23,046 nt of DNA from Paraktedonobacter sp035294465 (GCA_035294465.1 DATGKW010000034.1:1-23046); one strand, 5' to 3'; shown: positions 16,476 to 23,046, numbered from the stretch's first letter. Notes: generated from the sequence alone by a model not told the origin. Program-made: numbers and translations.

Positions 16476-17128
16476 TCACGATTGTCATTGTCGATGACCA
16501 TGCTGTGGTTCGGCAGGGTCTGCGCTTTTTATTGGAGCAACAGGCGGGAATGCGGGTAGTGGGCGAAGGTGAGAATGGCGAGCAGGCTATCGAGCTTGTC
16601 GAAGAGCTGCTACCGGATGTATTGCTCCTGGATCTACTTATGCCGAAAATGGATAGCGTGACTGCCGTGCGCGAAATTAAACACGTCGCTCCTACAACCC
16701 GGATTATTGTTCTCACGTCGTATTTCGAGGACGACCAGATCTTTGCAGTGATCAAAGCCGGCGCGCTCTCTTACCTGCTCAAAGATACGCGCCCGCAGGA
16801 TCTCGTAGCCGCGGTCCAGGCAGCTGCGCGCGGCGAGAGCGTTCTGCACCCGGCGGTTGCATCGCGTGTCCTGCGCGAAATGCAGGGTCAGGATCAGTCG
16901 CCGTTCAACGAATTAACGCCGCGCGAGCTGGATGTGCTCACGCGCATCGCCCGTGGACGCTCCAACCATGAGATCGCCGTTGACCTCGTCATTGGCGAGC
17001 AGACGGTGAAGACGCATGTTTCCAACATTCTCTCCAAACTGCATCTGGCAGATCGTACCCAGGCAGCCATCTACGCACTCCAGAAGCGCCTGGTGCCGCT
17101 CGATGACGCGCTGGATAGAGAGAAATAA
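16472..17128 (+). CDS. NarL/LiaR-type response regulator
   Basis: This 218-aa regulator has a receiver domain with D8-D9, phosphoacceptor D54 (VLLLDLLMP) and K104 (YLLKD). A LuxR-type helix-turn-helix (about 147-205) contains LTPRELDVLTRIARGRSN and a canonical recognition helix EQTVKTHVSNILSKL. Its ATG overlaps the kinase stop codon by four bases (ATGA), so translation is coupled, and GAAGGAAG serves as the ribosome site. It probably activates the ABC operon upstream; no binding site could be proven. Confidence 0.95.
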   Translation: MITIVIVDDHAVVRQGLRFLLEQQAGMRVVGEGENGEQAIELVEELLPDVLLLDLLMPKMDSVTAVREIKHVAPTTRIIVLTSYFEDDQIFAVIKAGALSYLLKDTRPQDLVAAVQAAARGESVLHPAVASRVLREMQGQDQSPFNELTPRELDVLTRIARGRSNHEIAVDLVIGEQTVKTHVSNILSKLHLADRTQAAIYALQKRLVPLDDALDREK

Positions 17129-17360
17129 TGCTGACTGTTCAAGACGGCTGTGTAGCCTGGGTGTGATAAAGTATGAACAAGATACCATCGTCCGTTCAAC
17201 GTAGAGGGACGGCTATTTCGTGGAAAGAGCGCTCGTTTTCCTGGGAGTACCTTGTTATCTATGCTGTTTTCCGCGGATAGATTATGGAAGCTATTGGTTT
17301 CAACATAAAGATCTAAGGCGACAATCGGCTTCAGAGGCCGGTCGAATAGACAAAAAAGTT

Positions 17361-17382
17361 TAGCTCTTTATGCAGAGAGCTA
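17361..17382 (+). promoter_or_regulatory. Leader hairpin just upstream of the M42 peptidase
   Basis: TAGCTCT (17361-17367) and AGAGCTA (17376-17382) form a perfect 7-bp stem with an 8-nt loop, ending 2 nt before the GAGGAGA ribosome site. It could affect translation or mRNA stability. The stem is short and its significance is unknown. Confidence 0.35.
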
Positions 17383-17397
17383 TAAGAGGAGAAAATC

Positions 17398-18447
17398 ATG
17401 ACTCTGAACATCTCGCTATTGAAAAAACTGGCAGAGACCCCCGGCATTTCCGGCCGTGAAGACCAGGTGCGCGCTATCATGGTAGAAGAACTACGCACGC
17501 TCGCCGATGATGTAAGCGTTGATCGCATGGGCAATGTCGTCGCCTGGAAACGAGGAAAGAGCGACCGCAGGGTGATGCTGGCCGCGCACATGGACGAAAT
17601 CGGCTTTCTCGTCAAATATATCGATGATAAGGGTTTCATTCGTATTCAACCGGTTGGCGGCTTTGATCCCCGTGTGCTCTTTGCTCAGCGTGTTTTCGTC
17701 CATGGTTTTGCGGGAGAGAGCCTGCGTGGTGTTCTGATGCCGTCGAGCAAGCCTGCTCACTTGCTGGGCGATGAAAAGCCTGCTCCACTCAAAGTTGACG
17801 ACTTCTTTGTGGACCTGGGCCTTCCCAATGAGCAGGTACGAGCAAAAGTAGAGGTGGGGGATATGGTCACAATGGATCGGACACTGGAGGTCGTAGGGGA
17901 TATGGTTGTGAGCAAGTCATTGGATGATCGCGTCAGCCTGTTTGTGATGCTTGAAGCTCTGCGTGCCATGCGGAGTCATGAAGTGACTATTCTGGCGGTT
18001 GCGACCGTCCAGGAAGAGGTCGGCTTGCGTGGAGCTACCACGGCTGCCTATCATGTTCAGCCGGATGTGAGCGTGGCGCTCGATACAACGCTGGCGGTAG
18101 ACATTCCTGGTAGCGCCGATCAAGATGCTGTCACACGGCTGGGCGATGGTACCGCTATCAAGCTCTTCGATTCATCGCAGATTTCTAACTATAAGCTGGT
18201 TCGCCACTTCCGCGCTCTGGCTGAACAACACGGCATCAAATACCAGCTTGAAGTTCTGCCACGCGGTGGGACCGATGGTGGTGCAATGCAGCGTGCCCGC
18301 GAGGGTTCGCCCTCGATTACGCTCTCTACGCCTTCGCGCTATGTCCATACGGTCAACGAGATGCTTCATCAGGCTGATCTGGAGGCAACTATTGCCCTGC
18401 TCGCCCGCTATCTCGAAGATGCTCACAACGGCGATTATTCACTGTAA
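17398..18447 (+). CDS. M42-family metallo-aminopeptidase
   Basis: This 349-aa cytoplasmic peptidase belongs to the M42 (glutamyl aminopeptidase / FrvX / PepA-like) family. These assemble into large tetrahedral particles and trim peptides. The two-metal site is visible: H64-x-D66 (AAHMDEIGF), D177 (KSLDDRVS), catalytic E206-E207 (VQEEVGLRG), D229 (VALDTTLAVD) and H317 (RYVHTVNEM). The length is normal. AGAGGAGAAAATC precedes the ATG. It appears to be a single-gene unit. A short hairpin (18466-18487, AGGTCT/AGACCT) after the stop has no T tract. Confidence 0.93.
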   Translation: MTLNISLLKKLAETPGISGREDQVRAIMVEELRTLADDVSVDRMGNVVAWKRGKSDRRVMLAAHMDEIGFLVKYIDDKGFIRIQPVGGFDPRVLFAQRVFVHGFAGESLRGVLMPSSKPAHLLGDEKPAPLKVDDFFVDLGLPNEQVRAKVEVGDMVTMDRTLEVVGDMVVSKSLDDRVSLFVMLEALRAMRSHEVTILAVATVQEEVGLRGATTAAYHVQPDVSVALDTTLAVDIPGSADQDAVTRLGDGTAIKLFDSSQISNYKLVRHFRALAEQHGIKYQLEVLPRGGTDGGAMQRAREGSPSITLSTPSRYVHTVNEMLHQADLEATIALLARYLEDAHNGDYSL

Positions 18448-18470
18448 GAGCCTGGGACCACATACAGGTC

Positions 18471-18614
18471 TTAAGGACAGCAGACCTCGCAGATCTCAGC
18501 GGCGATACCAGGTTTTTGGAGTCGCCAGCCGTTGATTCCGTTGGCCAGGTTGTGTGGATGAGAGTAACCACAATATTTGCAAAACTCGCCTGTTCCTACT
18601 TTTGACGTTTGCAT
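18471..18614 (-). CDS. Possible 47-aa zinc-ribbon micropeptide
   Basis: From ATG 18614 the minus strand encodes 47 residues carrying two CxxC knuckles: FCKYCGY near the N-terminus and EICEVCCP at the very C-terminus. This spacing could bind one zinc ion. An upstream start at 18671 is also open. The ribosome site is weak, and the frame lies downstream of the small helical gene on the same strand. The two CxxC pairs make it more than a random frame, but the family is not recognised. Confidence 0.4.
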   Translation of the reverse strand: MQTSKVGTGEFCKYCGYSHPHNLANGINGWRLQKPGIAAEICEVCCP

Positions 18615-18627
18615 CGCTGTGAATAAA

Positions 18628-18676
18628 CACGTGTGAAGACTGACTTCGTGGGGCGGGAAGCCAATCTTCACATGTG
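18628..18676. repeat. Inverted repeat between two small minus-strand genes
   Basis: CACGTGTGAAGA (18628-18639) and TCTTCACATGTG (18665-18676) pair over 12 positions with one wobble, separated by 25 nt. On the minus strand it is followed by TTTATTC, so it may act as a weak terminator or attenuator between the 78-aa gene and the zinc-ribbon frame. Confidence 0.45.
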
Positions 18677-18697
18677 CCTTACTGATCTCTGGCCCCC

Positions 18698-18934
18698 TTA
18701 GTGAGGGCCGCTCGTAATCGCTTTCTTGGCTAACAATTGTTTAGCCTGTCCGGCGATCTGGTCGCACTGCTGCTGCATTTGTTGAAAGAAACTGGCCAGT
18801 TCCTGATCGCCAGCATTCTGAGAATCCTGGGCATAAGTGGCATAGGTTTGAGCCGACTTCAGTGAATGATACAGGGTACTGACCAGATCATATTCCGGGT
18901 TACTGAACGACGTTTGTTGCTGTTCGCTTGCCAT
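18698..18934 (-). CDS. Small all-helical conserved-type protein of unknown function
   Basis: This 78-aa protein is glutamine- and alanine-rich. After a polar N-terminus it forms two probable amphipathic helices (about 14-40 and 44-72), a hairpin resembling half of a ferritin-like bundle. I recognise no metal-binding pattern and no signal peptide, and I do not recognise the family. GGAAGGAGAAAG precedes the ATG at 18934, so translation is well supported; the longer frame starting at 18955 would include the ribosome site and is rejected. It stands alone between the peptidase and metY. Confidence 0.75.
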   Translation of the reverse strand: MASEQQQTSFSNPEYDLVSTLYHSLKSAQTYATYAQDSQNAGDQELASFFQQMQQQCDQIAGQAKQLLAKKAITSGPH

Positions 18935-18989
18935 ACACTTTCTCCTTCCAAACACTCACATACTCAATGGACTGGACGTTGCTGAGTTA

Positions 18990-19006
18990 TTCTAGTTGAG
19001 CTAGAA
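18990..19006. promoter_or_regulatory. Short perfect inverted repeat upstream of the 78-aa gene
   Basis: TTCTAG-ttgag-CTAGAA is a perfect 6+5+6 inverted repeat, about 55 bp upstream of the start codon at 18934. It could be a regulator site for that gene. I see no strong -35/-10 pair nearby. Confidence 0.3.
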
Positions 19007-19119
19007 CTTATGAACGCTCCCAGGGTATTACGCGGCTGCCCATTCAATCGTTTCTCAGCCTTTTTCATCTCCTGGAAATAGCCTGCGAGTATTGGAGTCG
19101 AAAAGTATTAAAGAAAGGA

Positions 19120-20409
19120 TCAGGCCCGCAGCGCCTGGTCAAGATCCCAGAGAATATCTTCAATATTTTCCAGGCCAATCGAGAGGCGGATGAGGTCGGG
19201 CGTTACGCCTCCCGCCAGTTGATCTTCTTCAGATAGTTGCTGGTGCGTCGTGCTAGCGGGATGAATAATCAGACTGCGAGCGTCGCCAACGTTGGCAAGG
19301 TGCGAGAAAAGCTGGACATGGTTGATGACAGCTTTGCCTGCTTCATAGCCGCCTTTCACGCCAAAGGTGAAGATGGAGCCGGCTCCGCGAGGCAGATAGC
19401 GTTGAGCCAGTTCGTGCGATGGATCTCCGGGCAGGCCTGGGTAGCGTACCCAGCTCACTGCTGGATGCTCTTGCAGAAATTCCGCCACGCGCAGGGCATT
19501 CTGGGAATGGCGCTCCATGCGCAGGGATAGTGTTTCCAATCCCTGGAGCAAGAGGAAGGAATTAAAGGGGCTGATGCAAGGCCCCATGTCGCGCAGAGTC
19601 TCGCAACGAGCTTTCATGCAAAAGGCGAAGTCGCCGAAGGTCTCGTAGAAACGCACACCGTGATAGCCGGGGGAAGGATCGACGATTTGCGGGAATTTCC
19701 CGTTATCCCAGGGAAACTTTCCCGCTTCGATCAGCACGCCGGCAATCGAAGTTCCGTGACCGCCGATAAATTTAGTTGCGGAGTGGACAACGATATCCGC
19801 GCCATGTTCAAATGGACGGCAGAGATAGGGCGTCGCAAAGGTATTATCCACAACCAGAGGTATGCCAGACTCGTGGGCAATATCGGCGACAGCTCTGATA
19901 TCGAGCACATCGCCTCGTGGGTTGCCGATTGTTTCACCATAGAGTACCCGTGTTCGTGGCGTGAGCGCTTTGCGGTAATTTTCAGGATCGGTGCTATCGA
20001 CGAAGGTAGTATTCACGCCCCAGTTGCGTAAAGTAATATCAAACTGCGTGTGAGTGCCGCCATACAGGCTGCTGGAGGATACAATCTCATCCCCTGGCCG
20101 CAGCAGTGTCATCATCGTGGTCAACTGGGCCGCCATACCCGAAGCTGTGGCCAACGCACCGGTCCCGCCTTCCAACGCAGCAATGCGTTCCTCGAAAGCC
20201 GCCGTGGTGGGATTCATAATGCGCGTATAGATGTTGCCCATCCGTTGCAGCGCGAAAAGATGGGCCGCGTGATCGGTATCATCGAAAATAAATGAAGTCG
20301 TTTGATAGATGGGCACCGCGCGCGCGCCCGTTGTTGGGTCAGGTCGCTGTCCCGCGTGAACAGATAGCGTATCGAAACCAAAGATGTGGTCACTGTCAAT
20401 TTCCGGCAT
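19120..20409 (-). CDS. metY: O-acetylhomoserine aminocarboxypropyltransferase (sulfhydrylase)
   Basis: This 429-aa PLP enzyme of the Cys/Met metabolism family makes homocysteine from O-acetylhomoserine and sulfide, a direct-sulfhydrylation step toward methionine. The PLP lysine is K213 in VVHSATKFIGGHGT. D188 (VVDNTFATP) contacts the pyridine nitrogen and SLYGGTHTQF is the substrate loop. The long form with an insert around 220-255 (KFPQIVDPSPGYHG) marks MetY rather than MetB or MetC. AAGAGGAAGAGACC precedes the ATG. It is divergent from the CYTH gene and stands alone here; the acetyltransferase partner metX is not in the window. I saw no riboswitch in the short 5' region. Confidence 0.94.
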   Translation of the reverse strand: MPEIDSDHIFGFDTLSVHAGQRPDPTTGARAVPIYQTTSFIFDDTDHAAHLFALQRMGNIYTRIMNPTTAAFEERIAALEGGTGALATASGMAAQLTTMMTLLRPGDEIVSSSSLYGGTHTQFDITLRNWGVNTTFVDSTDPENYRKALTPRTRVLYGETIGNPRGDVLDIRAVADIAHESGIPLVVDNTFATPYLCRPFEHGADIVVHSATKFIGGHGTSIAGVLIEAGKFPWDNGKFPQIVDPSPGYHGVRFYETFGDFAFCMKARCETLRDMGPCISPFNSFLLLQGLETLSLRMERHSQNALRVAEFLQEHPAVSWVRYPGLPGDPSHELAQRYLPRGAGSIFTFGVKGGYEAGKAVINHVQLFSHLANVGDARSLIIHPASTTHQQLSEEDQLAGGVTPDLIRLSIGLENIEDILWDLDQALRA

Positions 20410-20512
20410 GGTCTCTTCCTCTTTTTGCTTTGAGCTTTCTCTGACTGGTAGGTAGTACGTTTTCTATGGTATCATATCTTGCTAATGGAAAAGGAAAGAA
20501 GGGTTTCTCCTC

Positions 20513-21052
20513 ATGGTGACCATTGACAAAAAATTTGGTAAATATGCTTACCCTGAAGTCGAACGAAAATTCTTAGTAGCCACCATTCCGCCTGGGAGCT
20601 TGTTTCTGGCGGATATTACCGATCACTATATTCCTGACACTACCCTCCGTTTGCGGAGAATGCAGACGGAACACGAAGTCATCTTTAAGTTTGCACAAAA
20701 ATTACGCGTGCATCCTCACGAGACACGGACTATCCTGCATACGAATTTGTATCTTTCAGAAGCTGAGTATGCGTTCTTAGTCTCGACTCTGCCTGCTCAT
20801 CGGCTTGACAAGAGGCGCTTCAGATTCCATGAAGCAACGATTCCCATGGCGGTTGACCAATTTCAAGGACCCCTCGAAGGTTTAGTCATGGCAGAAGTGG
20901 ATTTTGGCCCGGACGGTGATCCTTCATCTTTCGCCATGCCCTCTTTTGCGCTGGCAGAAGTGACGGATGATGAGCGCTTTACCGGGGCGCGTCTGGCTGT
21001 AACAACCCGTTTGCAGGTAAAAGCGCTTCTCGATGAGTTCAACGTGAAGTGA
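20513..21052 (+). CDS. CYTH-domain protein (triphosphate tunnel-like enzyme)
   Basis: This 179-aa cytoplasmic protein carries the CYTH signature ExExK at E15-V-E17-R-K19 (YPEVERKFLV). A run of charged residues on alternate beta-strands follows (TLRLRRM, EVIFKFAQK, MAEVDFG), as in the triphosphate tunnel fold. Members hydrolyse inorganic triphosphate or related compounds; the real substrate is unknown. The length fits a single-domain CYTH protein without a CHAD partner. The ATG at 20513 is preceded by GGAAAGAAGGG at a slightly long spacing. The divergent gap to metY is 103 bp. Confidence 0.85.
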   Translation: MVTIDKKFGKYAYPEVERKFLVATIPPGSLFLADITDHYIPDTTLRLRRMQTEHEVIFKFAQKLRVHPHETRTILHTNLYLSEAEYAFLVSTLPAHRLDKRRFRFHEATIPMAVDQFQGPLEGLVMAEVDFGPDGDPSSFAMPSFALAEVTDDERFTGARLAVTTRLQVKALLDEFNVK

Positions 21053-21111
21053 TCCCCTGCCCTTCGTCGGAAGGTTTGCTGCCCTCTATTCTTCTCCAGC
21101 AGGGCGCAGGC

Positions 21112-21136
21112 GGTGGAGAACTAGTGGCTCTCCACC
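21112..21136 (+). repeat. Hairpin downstream of the CYTH gene
   Basis: GGTGGAGA (21112-21119) pairs perfectly with TCTCCACC (21129-21136) across 9 nt. The hairpin lies 60 nt after the CYTH stop. No T run follows directly; the nearest T-rich stretch is about 27 nt further on. It may be a weak terminator. Confidence 0.45.
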
Positions 21137-21294
21137 AGGACTGGCTCCGGCTCTTGAGCTTTTTCTACTTGCGGCGGTGGTGTTGGTCTGCCGGGGAACC
21201 ACCAGTTCTGTATTGGTGTGTTGGTTTGGTTTCTCAGGCTGATCTGATGAGTGCTAGATGTTGTTTTCGGTTCGATTTTGTAGCGGTTAAGCTG
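21121..21294 (-). pseudogene. Start-less minus-strand reading frame, possible gene remnant
   Basis: Between stops at 21297 and 21123 the minus strand is open for 57 codons and reads like protein, with NWWFPGRPTPPPQVEKAQEP near the end. No ATG, GTG or TTG start lies in the frame. It could be the tail of a frameshifted gene downstream of the coiled-coil protein, or the openness may be chance in A-rich sequence. I could not recognise a family. The rest of 21053-21400 shows no gene. Confidence 0.25.
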
Positions 21295-21400
21295 TCAATT
21301 ATGCTGTCAACTGGCTATGTCTTTTTGGGCTTATATGCTTGTGTGGAGGTGCTTTTTTGCCGCTCTTGGTTTGCTGCTTTTGATGCTGTAGTCGAATGAT

Positions 21401-21775
21401 TTAAGGGTTTTCTGGCAGGCGTGCGAGAATTTGTTCAAGCAGGGTCGTGTGCTTTGTGATTTTGTCGTCTAGTTCAGTGAAACGTTGGTCTATCTTGTTG
21501 TCCAGAACGGTAACTTTGCCATCTAGTTTACTGTTCAGGTCGATGATTTGGCCTTGTAGGTCTGTTAGTCGCTCATTGTGAAGCGTGTTTTGATTAATGA
21601 TCACATTGAAGAGTTTGCCGTTTTGCTCTTGGAATTCTTTGACTGTTTCCTCTAATTTCTCAAATGCTTCTTTTGAGACAAGAGCACGTACCGCAATGGT
21701 AAGTATTTCCTCGCTGTGTTTTCGTTCGGCAATCTCTTTTTCGAGGGCTTGTACACGTTCTTCAAGGCTTGGCAT
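21401..21775 (-). CDS. Coiled-coil protein of unknown function
   Basis: This 124-aa soluble protein is almost entirely heptad-like helix (about 4-115), with repeated L/I spacing, e.g. LEERVQALEKEIAERKHSEE and LDNKIDQRFTELDDKITKHT. It has no signal peptide or membrane helix. The ATG at 21775 has GGAG eight bases upstream; the GTG at 21784 is less likely. It follows the HTH protein by 42 bp on the same strand and probably shares its transcript. Base composition is lower in GC than the chromosome to the left. It may be a structural or adaptor partner of the HTH protein; function is unknown. Confidence 0.7.
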   Translation of the reverse strand: MPSLEERVQALEKEIAERKHSEEILTIAVRALVSKEAFEKLEETVKEFQEQNGKLFNVIINQNTLHNERLTDLQGQIIDLNSKLDGKVTVLDNKIDQRFTELDDKITKHTTLLEQILARLPENP

Positions 21776-21817
21776 GAGCGTCACTCCGTTCTGTGTTCGG
21801 TGTAGAAACTGGTCTTA

Positions 21818-22621
21818 TTATATCACAGATTGGTTATCTCTATTATTTCTTTCGAGTTGGGGTGGGTCTTCTGTTTCTTGCAGCATGCTGGTGATTAGCT
21901 TGACATGTGGGGCTTTTGTCTCAAGAATGTAGCCTTTTCTCTTGTCGTTGTTGGTTGAAGATATCGGTTTAAAGCCTAATCCTTCTAGTAGTCTTTGTCC
22001 TTCTGTTGTTACTCCAATGGCGTACCATCTTTTTATATCATGTTGTATTGTTAGCATCAATGCCCATTTCATGGTATTTTTTACCAGGAACCTGCCAATT
22101 CTTTTGTTTTCCTCTTTGTTATCTGTTTGTACTACTTCTATTATTGGTATATACACTGATATATTATTTTCACTCCATTTCCTTACGTCTTGTTCTTTGA
22201 TATCTTTCTCTTTGATTTTATTTTCTAAAAGAGCCATTATGATTTCATCTTTTAAGGGTAAAAAAGTTGTCCAACCGACTATTTGATTCCCTTTCTTGAC
22301 ATTCATTGTAATGTCGCTATTCTTTTTTCTCCATGCTACTATGGTTTTAAATGGTACAGAGTCTTCATCGTCGTATGGATGGTTCATTTGCTGCTTAATC
22401 CATTCGTCGGCTAGTGTACTTGGGACGAAAGAGAGTTTTTCTTCTTTTTCGTCTTTTTCTCCTATTTCTGCTATTGCGTCTATAGCAAGTTTAGGAAATC
22501 TTATATTTGGTCTTTTACCTTCAGATGGTAAATCTCCTGATTTTGCTTTTCGATAAGCTGTTTGGACTGATATTTTTAAAATCTCGGCTACTTCTTTAGC
22601 CGTGTAGTATTGCTTTTGCAT
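21818..22621 (-). CDS. Excisionase-type HTH protein with a GNAT-like C-terminal half
   Basis: The first 50 residues of this 267-aa protein form an excisionase/MerR-like winged helix-turn-helix (YYTAKEVAEILKISVQTAYR, residues 5-24, then a basic wing). A charged linker (51-85) follows. The C-terminal part (about 90-235) resembles an acetyltransferase fold in outline: a strand pair KKGNQIVGWTTFLPL, a weak acetyl-CoA loop-like KRIGRFLV (173-180) and the motif GVTTEGQRLLEGLGFKPI (203-220), typical of the GNAT C-terminal strand and helix. The resemblance is partial and activity is not proven. The gene is strikingly AT-rich with AT-ending codons, unlike genes to its left, which suggests transfer. 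AGAGGAAAAG precedes the ATG. A good promoter lies at 22665-22693. Confidence 0.75.
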   Translation of the reverse strand: MQKQYYTAKEVAEILKISVQTAYRKAKSGDLPSEGKRPNIRFPKLAIDAIAEIGEKDEKEEKLSFVPSTLADEWIKQQMNHPYDDEDSVPFKTIVAWRKKNSDITMNVKKGNQIVGWTTFLPLKDEIIMALLENKIKEKDIKEQDVRKWSENNISVYIPIIEVVQTDNKEENKRIGRFLVKNTMKWALMLTIQHDIKRWYAIGVTTEGQRLLEGLGFKPISSTNNDKRKGYILETKAPHVKLITSMLQETEDPPQLERNNRDNQSVI

Positions 22622-22664
22622 TTTCTTTTCCTCTAGCTAAGAGTTTTTGTGGCTCTCTGTTGTC

Positions 22665-22693
22665 ATTTTACAACGGGAATTGTGAATAGGCAA
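22665..22693 (-). promoter_or_regulatory. Sigma-70 promoter of the HTH/coiled-coil genes
   Basis: On the minus strand TTGCCT (22688-22693) is followed by a 17-bp spacer and TAAAAT (22665-22670). Start of transcription is expected near 22658, giving a leader of about 37 nt to the ATG at 22621. Confidence 0.6.
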
Positions 22694-22733
22694 TATGTAA
22701 GTATCTGTTTCAGAGAATTGGGAAGAAAAGGGC

Positions 22734-22762
22734 TTGACAAGATAAATATTAATTGTTCAAAT
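22734..22762 (+). promoter_or_regulatory. Possible promoter of the right-hand plus-strand gene
   Basis: TTGACA (22734-22739) is perfect; 17 bp later TCAAAT (22757-22762) is a moderate -10 box. The predicted start, near 22769, falls on the edge of the palindrome. Confidence 0.45.
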
Positions 22763-22768
22763 GTTAAT

Positions 22769-22787
22769 TGAGAATTGCTAATTCTCA
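22769..22787. promoter_or_regulatory. Operator-like palindrome
   Basis: TGAGAATT-gct-AATTCTCA is a perfect 8+3+8 inverted repeat at about +1 to +19 of the predicted plus-strand transcript. It marks the end of the AT-rich block. It could bind the divergent HTH protein, or be an element-end or recombination site; this is inference. Confidence 0.45.
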
Positions 22788-22939
22788 GACGGCGTAAAAA
22801 TGCTGGCCTGAACGTTAGCGGCGTCCAGGTCCAGCGGGTGAGTTTCACGGCTTCGGTAGTCGCTCGTGCTCATGGTTATTGTGCGCAGGTCGGGGCGAGC
22901 GAATCAAGGTCAACGATCTGCGCATTTCAGGGAGGATTG

Positions 22940-23046
22940 ATGAATAGACAGAATCGAGAACAGTATCGTGTTGGGGACGACGTAGTTTTTACCGATGAGT
23001 TTGGGCAAAAACGGATCGGTCGGATTGTCGCGACAACGATTGAGTG
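22940..23046 (+). CDS. N-terminal part of an unknown protein, cut by the window end
   Basis: From ATG 22940, preceded by GGGAGGA, 35 complete codons are visible before the window ends. The fragment begins MNRQNREQYRVGDDVVF and continues with alternating hydrophobic and basic residues (KRIGRIVATTI), the look of a small beta-barrel such as a KOW- or SH3-like fold. I do not recognise the family, and the C-terminus is missing. It is divergent from the HTH protein and shares its control region, so the two may be linked. Confidence 0.55.
   Translation, partial: MNRQNREQYRVGDDVVFTDEFGQKRIGRIVATTIE

Larger units (their letters stand above)
22622..22939. other. Divergent control region with an AT-to-GC composition boundary
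   Basis: The left part to about 22787 is AT-rich and carries two divergent promoters, direct repeats of TTAATTG (22749-22755 and 22764-22770) and a palindrome. From about 22788 composition turns GC-rich. The plus strand is open in the frame of the next gene from a TTG at 22775, but no good upstream start is visible. Confidence 0.5.

Noticed and set aside
17190..17216. Possible terminator after the response regulator
   Set aside because: The CGTCC/GGACG stem is only 5 bp with a long loop and no T run, so the evidence is too weak.
21049..21399. A 116-codon plus-strand frame starting at a GTG inside the CYTH stop region
   Set aside because: The translation is Cys/Trp/Phe-rich and unlike a protein. 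It is the complement of A-rich minus-strand DNA and has no ribosome site.
22663..22848. A 61-codon minus-strand frame upstream of the HTH gene
   Set aside because: It covers promoters and the palindrome, has no ribosome site, and crosses the composition boundary.

Overview
The window is a bacterial chromosomal segment of roughly 50-55% GC, except for an AT-rich block at the right end. Its protein mix suggests a Chloroflexota bacterium of the Ktedonobacteria type: a LacI-controlled rhamnose operon with fused RhaEW, a secreted glycoside hydrolase with a TPT linker and CBM2, and several NarL/ComP-like two-component systems. That placement is inference from gene style; no marker gene proves it.

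Layout. (1) 23-96: tRNA-Asp(GTC), minus strand, with a clear promoter. (2) 417-3937: a response regulator and a ComP-like membrane histidine kinase, both minus strand, separated by about 780 bp of non-coding or decayed DNA. That gap holds a repeated motif, strong hairpins, a small broken reading frame and a fossil of a response-regulator C-terminus. The fossil lies antisense to the kinase 3' end. (3) 4002-8842: an L-rhamnose catabolic operon on the minus strand: rhaI (isomerase), rhaEW (rhamnulose-1-phosphate aldolase fused to a lactaldehyde dehydrogenase), rhaB (kinase). A LacI-family repressor gene (9095-10111) is divergent from it. The shared intergenic region holds a consensus sigma-70 promoter and a perfect 16-bp LacI-type palindrome placed just downstream of the -10 element. 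(4) 10247-12226: a secreted clan-A-like glycoside hydrolase with CBM2. (5) 12549-17128: a plus-strand operon of ABC ATPase, ABC permease, HAMP histidine kinase and NarL-type response regulator; kinase and regulator overlap by 4 bp. (6) 17398-21052: M42 peptidase, a possible 47-aa zinc-ribbon peptide, a 78-aa helical protein, O-acetylhomoserine sulfhydrylase (metY) and a CYTH-domain protein. (7) 21401-22787: an AT-rich block with a coiled-coil protein and an excisionase-type HTH protein whose C-terminal half resembles a GNAT fold. Divergent promoters and a palindrome face a partial plus-strand gene that runs off the window.

How the parts work together. The rhamnose cluster is self-contained for converting L-rhamnose to dihydroxyacetone phosphate plus lactate, but no transporter or mutarotase is in view. 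The hydrolase next to it could release plant-wall sugars, so the middle of the window fits a plant-polysaccharide lifestyle. The ABC operon has the usual form of a sensor-controlled exporter.

The least explained parts are the decayed region 1173-1980 and the AT-rich module at 21400-22800. The latter is the best candidate for a little-described accessory system. No complete insertion sequence, CRISPR array, integrase or phage structural gene is visible.
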